Of a stretch of 64,000 bases of DNA, positions 1-8,952 are shown piece by piece. The notes beneath the pieces were generated by a model, which saw only the letters and a list, made by a program, of their open reading frames with translations, did not search any database and had not been told where the DNA came from. The position numbers were made by a program, and so were the translations under genes. Position 1 is the stretch's first letter, and every line of letters starts with the position of its first letter. The stretch comes from Sphaerisporangium perillae (GTDB lineage Bacteria; Actinomycetota; Actinomycetes; Streptosporangiales; Streptosporangiaceae): assembly GCF_023276435.1 (NCBI RefSeq), contig NZ_JALLPO010000034.1, positions 1-64,000 of the forward strand. Reading direction: 5' to 3'.

Positions 1-317
1 GCGGAAGCTCTCTTGAGACCCGCTGAGTAGTTTCCATCCTGTTTCCGCAAGTGGGAGGTGCTGGCCTGACGGTATCGGGAGTAATCTCCGCTGGTAGGCG
101 GCAGAGATCATGGCTCCTGATCGTCTGCCAGGTCGACAAAGGTGGATCTTCCGGGATTCGGCTGCGGCGACTCAAAAGATCGGAACTCCGAACACGCCCT
201 AGCGGCGGGCCGGTGCCTCGTTTGGGGGCCTGCGGCTGATACCGGTGCCTCGCCGCGGAGCCTGCGTTCTGGTCCCATCGTGGCGGGCCTTCCCGGTGAG
301 TGCGAGACCGGCGCCGG
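1..317. other. No gene assigned at the left edge
   Basis: Short open frames exist here on both strands, but none resembles a known family or has a convincing ribosome binding site. The stretch may hold the promoter or tail of a gene lying left of the window. The minus-strand gene at 318 ends here. I see no terminator hairpin. Confidence 0.4.
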
Positions 318-899
318 TCAGCCGGGGGTCTGGGCGGTCTCCAGTTTGCGGATGATCGGGGTGAGCAGGGCGTTGAGCTCTCTGACCAGGGCGGTGACCG
401 CCAGGCGGGCGGTGTCGGGGAGGGAATCCGAAGGGCCATCGGGGGCGGGTGGGAGGGCGTCGAGGGGGATCGGGGCGTCGATGAGCAGGGTGGTCCGCAG
501 GAAGGGGGCGCGGGTCAGGTCCTGGTCGGTGGGCTCCAGGTACTGGCCGAAGGTCTGCGGCCACTCGCGCCAGCCGCGGTCGTGCCACCATTCGCGGGAG
601 GCGGTGAGCTCGGCGGGCAGTGGTGACACGAGCAGGAGGTGGGCGGTGAGCGTGCCGTCCCAGGGGTTGCGGTCGCAGGCGGCGGACAGGATGCGGCGGT
701 GCCGGCGCACGTACGGCGGCGAGGGTGTGATGGCGAGCCGCCAGGCGGCGCAGGCGAAGGTGACCGGCGCGATGTCGCCCCATGAGCCGTCGAACGCCGC
801 GACGTTGGCCCGTACGTGCTCGGCGTAGTGGCTCGACCCGCCGGCGGCGAGCTCCCGGTCGTGGCCGTGGTCGATCCAGAAGGCATCGTGCTCGCCCAT
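318..899 (-). CDS. Hypothetical protein, 193 aa
   Basis: I do not recognise the family. The product is soluble, with no signal peptide or membrane segment, and rich in Trp, Pro and Arg. Visible landmarks are an N-terminal MGEHDAFWIDHGHD stretch, a central EWWHDRGWREWPQTFGQYL region and a helical C-terminus near residues 165-190. Codon use is typical of the neighbourhood, with G/C third positions, and no opposite-strand frame codes better, so it is probably real. It stands alone. The next gene, an acetamidase, runs the other way after a gap of about 225 bases. The ATG at 899 is preceded on the minus strand by an AGAGGAACGC sequence that can act as ribosome binding site. Confidence 0.7.
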   Translation of the reverse strand: MGEHDAFWIDHGHDRELAAGGSSHYAEHVRANVAAFDGSWGDIAPVTFACAAWRLAITPSPPYVRRHRRILSAACDRNPWDGTLTAHLLLVSPLPAELTASREWWHDRGWREWPQTFGQYLEPTDQDLTRAPFLRTTLLIDAPIPLDALPPAPDGPSDSLPDTARLAVTALVRELNALLTPIIRKLETAQTPG

Positions 900-1124
900 G
901 CGTTCCTCTCCGTGACGTGGTCCCGCCGCCAGTCAACGCGACACCGCCGCCCGGCGCGCCGGATTTCTCCCAGAGCCGACCCGAGCTGCCCGCCGCCTTC
1001 GGCCGCCATGTCGCCCTTTGGCACGCCTGGTGATGTCAGCCGCCGTGCGAGGGTTCGTGAGGTGGTACTTGCCGGGCGCTCCGATCCACTGCCGGGTGGG
1101 AGGTATGTGGGAGGCTTTGTCGAC

Positions 1125-2198
1125 ATGTGCTCCCGGAGCAAGAGTGGCGATCCGTTCCGCCATCGACTTTCCACCAGTGCGGCCGCCGCTACGCCGCCGT
1201 CGCGAAACGGCTACCCGGAACCGGTCGTGCTCAAGACCACCCAGGAGACCGCGATCTGGGGTTACTTCCCCACTGACCGGGCGCCGGTGCTGACCGTGGA
1301 CTCCGGCACGGTCGTCAGGATCGATGCCGTCAACCAGTCCGGAGTGTCGGCCGCCCAGGGGCCGGTAGCGTACTTCGAGGCGTTGGGCGTGCCCGCCGAC
1401 CAGGTGCTGCCCGAGCTGGCGGAGGTCGCGAAGAACCCCCGCCCGGCCGGCTCCAGCGGCCACATCCTCACCGGCCCGATTCATGTGAGGGGCGCCGAAC
1501 CTGGAGACGTACTGGAGATCCGTATCCTGGATGTGTCTCCGCGCGTCCCGTACGGCGTGAACAGCACCGGCCCGGGCCGAGGCGTCTGCGGCGATCTGCT
1601 GGACACGGCATCGGACCGCCTGCTCCGGCTGGACCCCTCCAACCGCTACTACTCGTTCGGGCACGGCATCAAGGTCCCGTTCAAGCCGTTCGCCGGAATC
1701 ACCGGAGTCGCGCCGCCCACGTCGGCCGGCTTCGTCTCCGCCAACCCGCCGAACCGGTGGGGCGGCAACCTGGATTTCCGCGACCTTGTCGCCGGTACGA
1801 CGCTGTACCTGCCGGTCTTCCAGCCGGGCGCCATGTTCTACGCGGGCGACACGCACGGCGCGCAGGGCCACGGTGAAGTGGACCAGACCGCCGTCGAGCA
1901 CTCGATGGCGTTCACCGCGCAGTTCATCGTCCGTAAGGGCGCGAGCATCGAGTGGCCGCGCGCGGAGAGTGACGACTACTTCTGGTGCATGGGCATCGAC
2001 GCCGATCTCGACGTCGCGCTGCAGATCGCCGTCGAGGAGGCGGTCGGCTATCTCGTCGAGGCCACGGGTGGTGCGCTGACGACCGCCGACGCCTACGCGC
2101 TGTGCAGCATCGCGGTCGACTTCATCGTCGCCGAGGCGGTCGACGGCAACAAGACCATCGTCGCCTACATCGCCAAGTCGCTGTTGCCCGGACGCTGA
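1125..2198 (+). CDS. Acetamidase/formamidase family protein
   Basis: Metal-dependent hydrolase of the FmdA/AmdA family, which releases ammonia from short-chain amides such as formamide or acetamide in the cytoplasm. The family signature is clear: VLKTTQETAIWGYF and VLTVDSGTVVRIDAVNQ near the N-terminus, GHILTGPIHVRGAEPGDVLE in the middle, then DTHGAQGHGEVDQTAVE and a C-terminal MGIDADLDVALQIAVEEA. The frame is open upstream to 816. I chose ATG 1125 because GGGAGG lies ten bases before it, but GTG 1227 would give a length closer to the family core. The product is 357 residues. The last 124 bases of the gene region are copied almost perfectly at 3537-3660. Immediately after the stop codon the sequence becomes a broken piece of an ADP-ribosylglycohydrolase gene. 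Confidence 0.88.
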   Translation: MCSRSKSGDPFRHRLSTSAAAATPPSRNGYPEPVVLKTTQETAIWGYFPTDRAPVLTVDSGTVVRIDAVNQSGVSAAQGPVAYFEALGVPADQVLPELAEVAKNPRPAGSSGHILTGPIHVRGAEPGDVLEIRILDVSPRVPYGVNSTGPGRGVCGDLLDTASDRLLRLDPSNRYYSFGHGIKVPFKPFAGITGVAPPTSAGFVSANPPNRWGGNLDFRDLVAGTTLYLPVFQPGAMFYAGDTHGAQGHGEVDQTAVEHSMAFTAQFIVRKGASIEWPRAESDDYFWCMGIDADLDVALQIAVEEAVGYLVEATGGALTTADAYALCSIAVDFIVAEAVDGNKTIVAYIAKSLLPGR

Positions 2199-2199
2199 C

Positions 2200-2320
2200 C
2201 GCCCCACCGAGCAGGCAGCCACACCACTCTGCTCCCGAACGTCACGTCGCTCTGCTCGGCTTCGCGCATGATGGTGATCTCCTCCCGCACGGCTGACCCC
2301 GGCCGTATCGCCAGAAACGC
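2200..2320 (-). pseudogene. 5' fragment of an ADP-ribosylglycohydrolase gene
   Basis: On the minus strand this reads EEITIMREAEQSDVTFGSRV, nearly the same as the start of the intact gene at 13658-14752 (EEIIIMREAEHSEVTFGSRV). Base similarity to about 14684-14804 is high, by eye near 85-90 percent, and includes the ribosome binding site region. The frame is lost after about 20 codons, and the copy stops exactly where the acetamidase 3' end begins, sharing the ten bases CGCCCCACCG with it. It cannot make a working enzyme. It is best read as a recombination scar left by a duplicated or formerly complete paralogue. Confidence 0.8.
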
Positions 2321-2640
2321 GCAGCGTGGATCAACGCGGCGTAGTCGGCCGCGGTGCAGCCCTTTGGCCGGCCTCGTTCTCGAAGCACAACCAGGCTCCT
2401 GCCTGGGCCGCGGTCCTATATGACAGGCCACTGCTCGCCATTGTCGATCCGGACATCAGATAACGATCGCCTCAGATAGGTCGACTTCGTTGACTGCGGA
2501 TCCTCTCTTGTGGAATCTTGCTTCGACAGCAGGAGCGGTCGACGGGGCCACGGCTCCTTCAGGCCCGATCTCCCCCCGAGTAGACCGCAGGGCTACATCT
2601 CGATCAGGTTCGAACAGTTGATATCGAGGAATCTCACATC
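2321..2640. other. Intergenic region upstream of the MHYT gene
   Basis: About 320 bases, less GC-rich than the genes. It carries the promoter and leader of the MHYT gene. Near 2330-2400 one minus-strand frame reads KGCTAADYAALIHAARF, which faintly recalls IS630-type transposases, but this is too short to call. No hairpin terminator is seen. Confidence 0.35.
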
Positions 2641-3468
2641 ATGACCACTGTCAACCATTTTGCGCAAGGTCCGCTCACGCTGGTAATCGCCTACGCGATG
2701 TCGTGCGTAGGGTCAGTTCTCGGACTACGGATGACCGTCCGGGCGCATGCCTCCACCGGCGTCTCGCGTAACGGTTGGCTTGTGGGTGCGGCGATCTCCA
2801 TCGGCGGGACTGGGATCTGGACTATGCACTTCATCGCGATGATGGGCTTCGAAGTGGAGGGCACACAGATCAAGTATGACGTGCCGCTCACCATCGCGTC
2901 GGCTCTTGTCTCGATCGTCGTGGTCGGCGCAGGGTTGTTTCTCGTCTTTCTGGGGCGCGGTCGAACGCCCGCGTTGCTCGGCGGCGGCCTGCTCACGGGG
3001 CTCGGCGTGGCCGGTATGCACTACATGGGCATGTACGCCATGAACATGTCTGCCCACGTATCCTACGACCCGCCGATTGTCGTCGCCTCCGTGATCATCG
3101 CTATCGTGGCGGCCACTGTGGCACTCTGGTTCACGCTGCGGGTAAGGCGGCTTTTCGCGATCACCGGTGCGGCTCTGATCATGGGTGCGGCCGTAAGCGG
3201 AATGCATTACACCGGCATGTACGCGATGATCGTCGAGCTGAATACGGAACCAGCGAGTGTCTCAGGCGTTGACGCTTTCGCCTTCCTGGTGCCGCTCGCG
3301 ATCGTCATTGCGCCGATCACCATGGTCACGGCGCTTTTGGCTATTCTGACTCCTTCGGAGAAGGAGATGGTGGAGGACGCTGCCCTTATGGCCAGCTTGG
3401 AAGAACAGCGCAATCGGGCAGGTGGCCATCACGGTTCGCGACCGCCGAGTGTGTCCGGCGGACGCTAA
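2641..3468 (+). CDS. MHYT-domain integral membrane sensor
   Basis: Seven-helix membrane protein of the MHYT family. This domain is proposed to bind copper through conserved Met and His residues and to sense O2, CO or NO. The three repeated motifs are present: WTMHFIAMMGF near residue 60, GMHYMGMYAM near 126 and GMHYTGMYAM near 188, each at the outer end of a helix pair. The product is 275 residues, a stand-alone sensor with no GGDEF, EAL or kinase output domain. It ends in a short hydrophilic tail rich in Gly and Arg. ATG 2641 is preceded by GAGGAATC nine bases upstream. Whatever it signals to is not encoded next door. The function is family knowledge; the ligand here is unknown. Confidence 0.9.
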   Translation: MTTVNHFAQGPLTLVIAYAMSCVGSVLGLRMTVRAHASTGVSRNGWLVGAAISIGGTGIWTMHFIAMMGFEVEGTQIKYDVPLTIASALVSIVVVGAGLFLVFLGRGRTPALLGGGLLTGLGVAGMHYMGMYAMNMSAHVSYDPPIVVASVIIAIVAATVALWFTLRVRRLFAITGAALIMGAAVSGMHYTGMYAMIVELNTEPASVSGVDAFAFLVPLAIVIAPITMVTALLAILTPSEKEMVEDAALMASLEEQRNRAGGHHGSRPPSVSGGR

Positions 3469-3484
3469 AGCGAGATGGGGGCCG

Positions 3485-3531
3485 GCGGCCTTGGCCTCGG
3501 GGTCGTCCCCGGCGATCGGCAGAGCGGAGCG
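3485..3531 (-). pseudogene. Short fragment of an F420-reductase-like gene
   Basis: The minus strand encodes SALPIAGDDPEAKAA, matching SALPIAGDDPAAKTAA of the intact NADPH:F420-reductase-like gene at 45666-46355. About 47 bases are alike, with roughly five differences. It is followed at once by the acetamidase tail copy. Only a trace of the gene survives. Confidence 0.6.
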
Positions 3532-3536
3532 GGCGT

Positions 3537-3660
3537 CCGACGCCTACGCGCTGTGCAGCATCGCGGTCGACTTCATCGTCGCCGAGGCGGTCGACGGCAA
3601 CAAGACCATCGTCGCCTACATCGCCAAGTCGCTGTTGCCTGGACGCTGACCGCCCCACCG
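3537..3660 (+). repeat. 124-bp copy of the acetamidase 3' end
   Basis: Bases 3537-3660 repeat 2086-2209 in the same orientation with a single visible difference, so the last 37 codons of the acetamidase, its stop codon and ten following bases exist twice, 1451 bases apart. The MHYT gene lies between the copies. This copy has no start or N-terminal part of its own. The open frame running into it from 3422 is a chance fusion with the F420-reductase fragment. Confidence 0.92.
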
Positions 3661-3729
3661 GTCAAGGACCGTACGGCCCGGAGTCCGCAGGCGAGGGGGC
3701 GCCGAGATTCCTGGATTCCGGGAGTTTGT

Positions 3730-3769
3730 GTCCCGTACCCGCCGCCGGGTTCGGCGGCGGGTACGGGAC
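3730..3769 (-). terminator. Perfect 18-bp hairpin terminator
   Basis: Arms 3730-3747 and 3752-3769 are perfectly complementary (GTCCCGTACCCGCCGCCG against its reverse complement) with a four-base loop. It lies 15 bases beyond the stop of the minus-strand BNR gene. There is no clear U-tract, as is usual in actinobacteria. Confidence 0.85.
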
Positions 3770-3783
3770 ATAAGGGGCGCCTG

Positions 3784-6588
3784 TCAGTTGAGCGTCAGCT
3801 TCCAGGCGCCGAGGCCGTGGGAGGCGGCGTACAGGAGGCGCTCGCCCGGCAGGATGGTGAGACCGGCCACCTCGAGGTTCGGCATACCCGCCGCGGCACC
3901 GGTCCAGCCGGTGGAGCCCGAGGGCAGGCGCAGCACCCCGAAGTCGTTGGCGGCGTACAGGTCACCGGTCACGTCGTCGCGGACGAGGTCGTTCACCGGC
4001 ACGTCTCCAAGGTCGCCTGACAGGTCCGTCCACGACGAGGTGCCGGTGCCCGGGTTGTAGGTGACCTCGAAGACGTGTCCCGGTGTCGCGGTGGTGTTGG
4101 AGTTGAACCCGCTGTAGGAGATCCAGGCGTGGTTCCCGTTGGCGGGGTCGACGTAGATGCTGGACGGGAAGCGGTTCGGGGTGGGAGCGTCGTCGTCCAG
4201 CCGGGTCCAGGAGACCGAGGACGCGGGCTCGGCGTCGACGTTCCTGGAGAGGAAGACGCGGCCGGTCGATGTGGCCGACCACGCGGTGGAGGTGTCGGCC
4301 ACGGTGCGCTCGATGGCCGCGACCGCGCCACCAGCCCGGTCGCCCCAGACGGCGGCGGTCAGCCGGTTCGGGCCGAGTTCGGCCCAGTCGCCGCATACCG
4401 CCTCGTAGGTGCCGGTCCAGCTGTTGCAGATGCGGTCGGCCTCTGCCAGCGTCCGGTCGCCGAGCCCGGCGGTCTTGGTGCGGTAGGCGGTGAACGCGGT
4501 ACCGGCGAACATCGTCTTGCTCACCTTGGGATCGCTGATGATGGGCGCGTAGAACTGCGTGCCGGGTTGCCCGTAGATCGGGTCGGCCGTCCAGATCCAG
4601 TCCGCGATGTTCCCGTTGTTGAAGTTCACCTCGGTGCTGGCGTCGTAGAAGTTGTGGAACCTGAACTCCTTCACCCCGGTGTCGAAGCCGGACTGGCCGC
4701 CGTCGCCGATCATGGTGTTGAGCCACCTGCCGGGGCTCGTGCCGGACTCCCACGTGCCGTTGTCCTGCGTGCCGCCCTGCAGGGCCGAGCTGTTGTGCGG
4801 GTCGACCGACAGGCTCAGGAACTGCAGCGTCGACAGCCCGTCGTTGACGCCCCGGATCTCTGACGGGATACGCGAGAGCATCTGCCGGCAGCGCGCCTTC
4901 TCCGTGTCGCCGAGCCCGCGCGCGGGGTCGTCGCACCAGGTCGAGCGGTTCACGAACGCGCCGCTCGACCGCATGATGCCGCCGTCGTTGGTCTCGAAGA
5001 ACTGGAACGGGTTGGCGGGGTTGACGACGATGTCGTGCTGGTCGGGGTGCAGGCCGTTCGGGTGCAGCGGGTCGGTGCCGTCGAAGGTCATGTCGGTCGC
5101 CGAGACGCCGGCGTCCGTCGACAGGACGACGGCACGGTGGTTGGCGACGTTCTCCCCGTAGGCGTAGGAACCGCCGACGTACACCATGTCGGGGCGTCCC
5201 GGAGGCGTGTGGACGAAGTTGTCGTACCAGCACTGCCCCCCGCACAGGTTGTACGTCGCGAACCCGGGCTGCGCCACGGCCGGGCTGGACAGGGTCGTGA
5301 ACGCGGGGGTGCCGGTGGCGACGTCGTCGCTGCGCGAGAAGACCGCCGGGTTCGTCCCGTTGTTCCCCTCGTTGACGTACATGCGGGTCTTGCCGTTCGG
5401 CAGGCGCGTCACGTCGAACGCGGCGCGGCTCTGCAGGACGGCCTGGTTGAGCGACGGCTTGATCTGCGTCCAGGTCGCGCCGCCGTCCGGGGAGCGCCAG
5501 ATGCCCCGGGCGTAGGAGGAGGCGTACACGATGCCGGGGTTCACCGGGTCCAGCGCGATGTGCCGGACGCCACGCGGCGAGCAGGCGGAGCCGTTGGTGA
5601 ACTCGGTCTGGCTGCCGGTGCACTCGGCGGCGTTCGCGGAGCCGTTGTGGATGAACGTCCAGGTGCGCCCGCCGTTGGTGGACTTGTAAAGGCCCCACTT
5701 GGCCGCGTCGGGGACGCGGCGTTCCGGTAGCGGCTTGCAGCAGACGCTGGACATGCCCCGCATCGCCGAGGTCGTGGCGACGTAAATGGTCTTCGGCGAG
5801 CCCGGCTTGACCAGGATGTCGCCGATGCCCTTCCCGCCGAGCTCGGCCTTGCCGATCGGCCCGGTCCAGGTGTCGCCGCCGTCGGTCGACTTGTAGAGGC
5901 CGACACCGGCCACGCAGCCGGACCCGCAGACGTTCGCCTCGCCGGTGCCCAGGTAGATGGTGTTGCCGGAGCGGTCGTTGCTGTCGACGGTCACCGCCCC
6001 GGCCGCGTTGACGCCGAGCGAGGCGCCGAGGTACTTCCATCGGGGCCGGCCGTCAAGGGCGTTGTCCGTTCGCCACAGGCCGCCTCCCGACGGGGTGACG
6101 TACAGGCGGCAGCGCAGGGTCGTGCAGGAGCTTCCGATCGCGATCGCCGTCGTACGTCCCGAGGCGATGTACTCATTGGGGACGTAACTGAAGGAGTTGC
6201 GCAGGTCGGTGTCCGGATATAGGGCCTGGTCGGGACCGAGAGGTTTCCAGACGCGGCCCTTGGCCTTGTCCGCGGACAGGGTGCGGACCTCGGCCTTGTC
6301 GGCCGCCGCCTTGGCCGCGTCGACCTGTGCGACCTTGATGGTGTCGGCGGGGTAGGCGCGCTTCTGGAACTCGGCGTCGGCGGCCGAGGCGGGTCCTTCC
6401 CCCGGCTCCTCGTGGCCCGGCGCGGCCTCGCGCAGCTGTTCAAGATGCTGCCCGAGCGCGACGGGCATCTCGGGCTCGGCCTTGCCGGACTCCTCTTCGA
6501 GGAGGAAGAACACACCCACACCGGCGATGACCACGGCGACGAGCCCGGCCAGGAGTGTCAGAAGGGTACGGCGACGTTTGAAGGCCAT
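3784..6588 (-). CDS. Secreted or membrane-anchored BNR/Asp-box beta-propeller protein
   Basis: A 934-residue protein with one N-terminal hydrophobic segment (about residues 6-28, after a Lys/Arg-rich start), so it is exported and either anchored or cleaved. The body carries repeated Asp-box motifs of the sialidase/VPS10 type, for example LYKSTDGGDTWTGPI, LYKSTNGGRTWTFIH and IWRSPDGGATWTQI, which form blades of a beta-propeller. Many Cys residues lie in pairs, which suits an extracellular protein. Catalytic residues of true sialidases cannot be assigned, so glycosidase activity is not claimed. The ATG at 6588 has GGGAGG seven bases upstream and is preferred over the first ATG of the frame at 6630. 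The gene is monocistronic and ends in a strong hairpin. Confidence 0.85.
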   Translation of the reverse strand: MAFKRRRTLLTLLAGLVAVVIAGVGVFFLLEEESGKAEPEMPVALGQHLEQLREAAPGHEEPGEGPASAADAEFQKRAYPADTIKVAQVDAAKAAADKAEVRTLSADKAKGRVWKPLGPDQALYPDTDLRNSFSYVPNEYIASGRTTAIAIGSSCTTLRCRLYVTPSGGGLWRTDNALDGRPRWKYLGASLGVNAAGAVTVDSNDRSGNTIYLGTGEANVCGSGCVAGVGLYKSTDGGDTWTGPIGKAELGGKGIGDILVKPGSPKTIYVATTSAMRGMSSVCCKPLPERRVPDAAKWGLYKSTNGGRTWTFIHNGSANAAECTGSQTEFTNGSACSPRGVRHIALDPVNPGIVYASSYARGIWRSPDGGATWTQIKPSLNQAVLQSRAAFDVTRLPNGKTRMYVNEGNNGTNPAVFSRSDDVATGTPAFTTLSSPAVAQPGFATYNLCGGQCWYDNFVHTPPGRPDMVYVGGSYAYGENVANHRAVVLSTDAGVSATDMTFDGTDPLHPNGLHPDQHDIVVNPANPFQFFETNDGGIMRSSGAFVNRSTWCDDPARGLGDTEKARCRQMLSRIPSEIRGVNDGLSTLQFLSLSVDPHNSSALQGGTQDNGTWESGTSPGRWLNTMIGDGGQSGFDTGVKEFRFHNFYDASTEVNFNNGNIADWIWTADPIYGQPGTQFYAPIISDPKVSKTMFAGTAFTAYRTKTAGLGDRTLAEADRICNSWTGTYEAVCGDWAELGPNRLTAAVWGDRAGGAVAAIERTVADTSTAWSATSTGRVFLSRNVDAEPASSVSWTRLDDDAPTPNRFPSSIYVDPANGNHAWISYSGFNSNTTATPGHVFEVTYNPGTGTSSWTDLSGDLGDVPVNDLVRDDVTGDLYAANDFGVLRLPSGSTGWTGAAAGMPNLEVAGLTILPGERLLYAASHGLGAWKLTLN

Positions 6589-7095
6589 TGGGATGCCTCC
6601 CAGATAGACAGCGCTGCGCGGCGGCGCCATGTCGGCGGCCGACGTAGGCAGCGTCCTATCCGGATCTTGACAACAGATCGTAAAGCCGACAATTACTCGT
6701 ATGTCACGATCGATCAGCCGATTTCATTACGGTCCGGTAGGTCACGGCCGGGGGCGCCGCACCGGAGTGGACCTCCCGGGACGGAGTTCACGACGCCGGC
6801 CGGCGTCGTGATGCGATCCGGTCGGGGGCCCGGCTCGCCGCCGAGGCCGGCGTCGCGGGCGCGGGCGATCGCCACGCCGCGGTGCCGCGCGCCCAGCTTG
6901 AGCAGCACGTTGGAGACGTGGGCGGACGGCCGTGACGATGGTCCCGCCGCCTGAGGCGAAGTCGAACGAGCTTTCGTGGTCTTGTGAATCAAAGACACAG
7001 AGATATTTCGGTTTCTCGTCGCTACGACGGCGCTTGCCCTAGTGTGGTTGTGCGCGGCTGAGGGTGCTGGCGACGTATGGGGCGGGAGGGGCTCG
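6589..7095. other. Divergent intergenic region with a gene scar
   Basis: About 500 bases between the BNR gene and the HerA-like gene. An AT-richer patch at 6660-6730 probably holds the BNR promoter. A LuxR-type fragment lies at 6837-6932. The promoter of the DNA-end-processing operon should lie around 6970-7090; no confident -10/-35 pair was found. Confidence 0.4.
6837..6932 (-). pseudogene. LuxR-type helix-turn-helix fragment
   Basis: The minus strand encodes SAHVSNVLLKLGARHRGVAI followed by ARARDAGL. This is the recognition-helix end of a LuxR/NarL DNA-binding domain, where KTHVSNILxKLGARDRxQAV is usual. No receiver or other domain precedes it, so it is a remnant of a response regulator. 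Confidence 0.7.
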
Positions 7096-8877
7096 GTGAC
7101 TCAGAACGGTATGGCCATCCATTCGACCGAGAATGGGGCGAGCGTGTCGGGGGAGGCGGTCGGGCGGGTGCTCGGGACGCAGGCGGCCTCGCCGCTGTCG
7201 TTCTGGGTCGGGCTCGAACCCGGCAGGGTCCTGCAGCTCGACGACGTCGTGGTGACCCGGCGAGAGGTGCCCGGGCATGGGCCGGTCCTGGTGGCCGGAG
7301 TCGTCACCGGCGTCGAGGCCCGGCACGAGGGGGCCAGCTTCGACTCCGATGTGTTCCTCATCGCCGACGGCGCCCTGCCCGCCGCGGTGGTGGAGTGCGC
7401 CGAGGTCCGGGTCACCCGGGTCGAGCCGGAGGTCTTCGTGCCCCCGCTGCCCGGCTCACCGGTCTACCGGGCCCAGGCGGACGACCGCGACCAGGCGTTG
7501 TACTTCGACGTCATGGACCGGCGCATCCCCATGGGGCTGGGCCGTGACGGCCTGCCGCTGTACGTCAACTTCGACTTCCTGGACGGCACACGCGGCGCAC
7601 ACGTGTCGATCTCCGGAGTGTCGGGCGTGGCCACCAAGACCTCGTTCGCGACGTTCCTGCTCTACTCGATCTTCAACTCCGGGGTGCTGGAGGTGGAGGC
7701 GGCCAACACCAAGGCGCTGATCTTCTCGGTCAAGGGCGAGGACCTGCTGTTCCTCGACCACGCCAACACCCGGCTCGACGATCGCGCCAAGAGCGCCTAC
7801 GGCCGGCTCGGCCTGCCCGCCCGGCCGTTCGGCAGCGTCCACGTGTTCGCGCCACCGCGGCCCGGCGATCCCAACGGCGTGCCGCACGTGTCCGCCAGAA
7901 CCCAGGGGGTGAGCGCCTACTACTGGACGCTGGCGGAGTTCTGCGCGCAGGAACTGCTGCGATTCGCGTTCGCCGACGCCGATGACGAGCGCTCGCAGTA
8001 CTCCCTGCTCATCGGCCAGATCGCCGCCAGGCTGCAGTCTTGGGCGCAACCGGTGGGCGATGCAGGCGCGGTCACGATCAGACTCCCCGACGGGGGAACC
8101 ACGCCCACCTGCCGTACCTTCGCCGACCTGGTCGACTTCATCGGCGACCAGCTCGCCGACGAGGACACGCGTACGACCTGGACGGGTTCGCCGACACCGC
8201 TCGGCACGGTGAACGCGTTCCTGCGACGGCTCCGCAGCGCGGTCCGGCCACTGGCACCGATCATCCGCGGCGATCTGCCGCCCGGCCTCCAGCGCACGAT
8301 CAGCACCTCTGATGCGCAGGTGTCCATCGTCGACCTGCACAACCTGCCGGAACGGGCCCAGCGGTTCGTGGTCGGCGTGGTCCTGCGCGGAGAGTTCGCC
8401 CGCAAGGAGAGCACCGGCACGGCCCGGCCGCTGCTGTTCGTGGTGCTGGACGAGCTGAACAAGTACGCGCCGCGCGAAGGCGATTCGCCGATCAAGGAGA
8501 TCTTGCTCGACGTGGCGGAGCGGGGACGTTCCCTCGGCGTCATCCTCATCGGCGCTCAGCAGACCGCCTCTGAGGTCGAGCGGCGCATCGTGGCCAACTG
8601 CGCGGTCCGGGTCGCCGGGCGGCTCGACCCCGCGGAGGCCGCCCGTTCGGAGTACGGCTGGTTGCCGCCGGCTGTACGGGAACGCGCCACGATCGCCAAG
8701 CCGGGCACCATGTTCGTCGCCCAGCCGGAGATTCCCGTGCCGCTCGCCGTCACCTTCCCGTTCCCCGCCTGGGCGACGCGCCCATCGGAGGCGGCCGCCG
8801 CTCCGGCGCGCGCCGCGCGCCGCGCCGACCCCTTCGCCGGCCTCCCTGGTGCCGACGACGACATCCCCCCGTTCTGA
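7096..8877 (+). CDS. HerA-like hexameric DNA-translocating ATPase
   Basis: ATPase of the HerA/FtsK superfamily (DUF87 type). Family members form hexameric rings that pump DNA and partner NurA nuclease in end resection. An N-terminal HAS-type beta-barrel (about residues 20-115) precedes the ATPase core. The P-loop position reads SGVSGVATKTS near residue 172, with Thr where the canonical GxxxxGK[TS] has Gly. Walker B is clear: LLFVVLDELNKYAP near 445, followed by IGAQQTASEVERRI and VAGRLDPAEAARS in the C-terminal part. GTG 7096 is chosen because GGGAGGGG precedes it; the frame stays open to 7042. The product is 593 residues. The gene starts a run of four genes in one direction, with a 75-base gap to sbcD and overlaps after that. 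Confidence 0.87.
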   Translation: MTQNGMAIHSTENGASVSGEAVGRVLGTQAASPLSFWVGLEPGRVLQLDDVVVTRREVPGHGPVLVAGVVTGVEARHEGASFDSDVFLIADGALPAAVVECAEVRVTRVEPEVFVPPLPGSPVYRAQADDRDQALYFDVMDRRIPMGLGRDGLPLYVNFDFLDGTRGAHVSISGVSGVATKTSFATFLLYSIFNSGVLEVEAANTKALIFSVKGEDLLFLDHANTRLDDRAKSAYGRLGLPARPFGSVHVFAPPRPGDPNGVPHVSARTQGVSAYYWTLAEFCAQELLRFAFADADDERSQYSLLIGQIAARLQSWAQPVGDAGAVTIRLPDGGTTPTCRTFADLVDFIGDQLADEDTRTTWTGSPTPLGTVNAFLRRLRSAVRPLAPIIRGDLPPGLQRTISTSDAQVSIVDLHNLPERAQRFVVGVVLRGEFARKESTGTARPLLFVVLDELNKYAPREGDSPIKEILLDVAERGRSLGVILIGAQQTASEVERRIVANCAVRVAGRLDPAEAARSEYGWLPPAVRERATIAKPGTMFVAQPEIPVPLAVTFPFPAWATRPSEAAAAPARAARRADPFAGLPGADDDIPPF

Positions 8878-8952
8878 GACGCCTGCGCGCCCGGGGGGCC
8901 ACCCCGCCGGCACGCCCCCGTTCCGAGACTTCCCCGCTGTAGAAGGAAACGG

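Noticed and set aside
2321-2431. IS630-type transposase remnant
   Set aside because: The resemblance of one short minus-strand stretch is too weak and too short to support a call.
3422-3649. A 75-residue gene ending like acetamidase
   Set aside because: It is a chance frame joining MHYT 3' sequence, an antisense F420-reductase scrap and the duplicated acetamidase tail.
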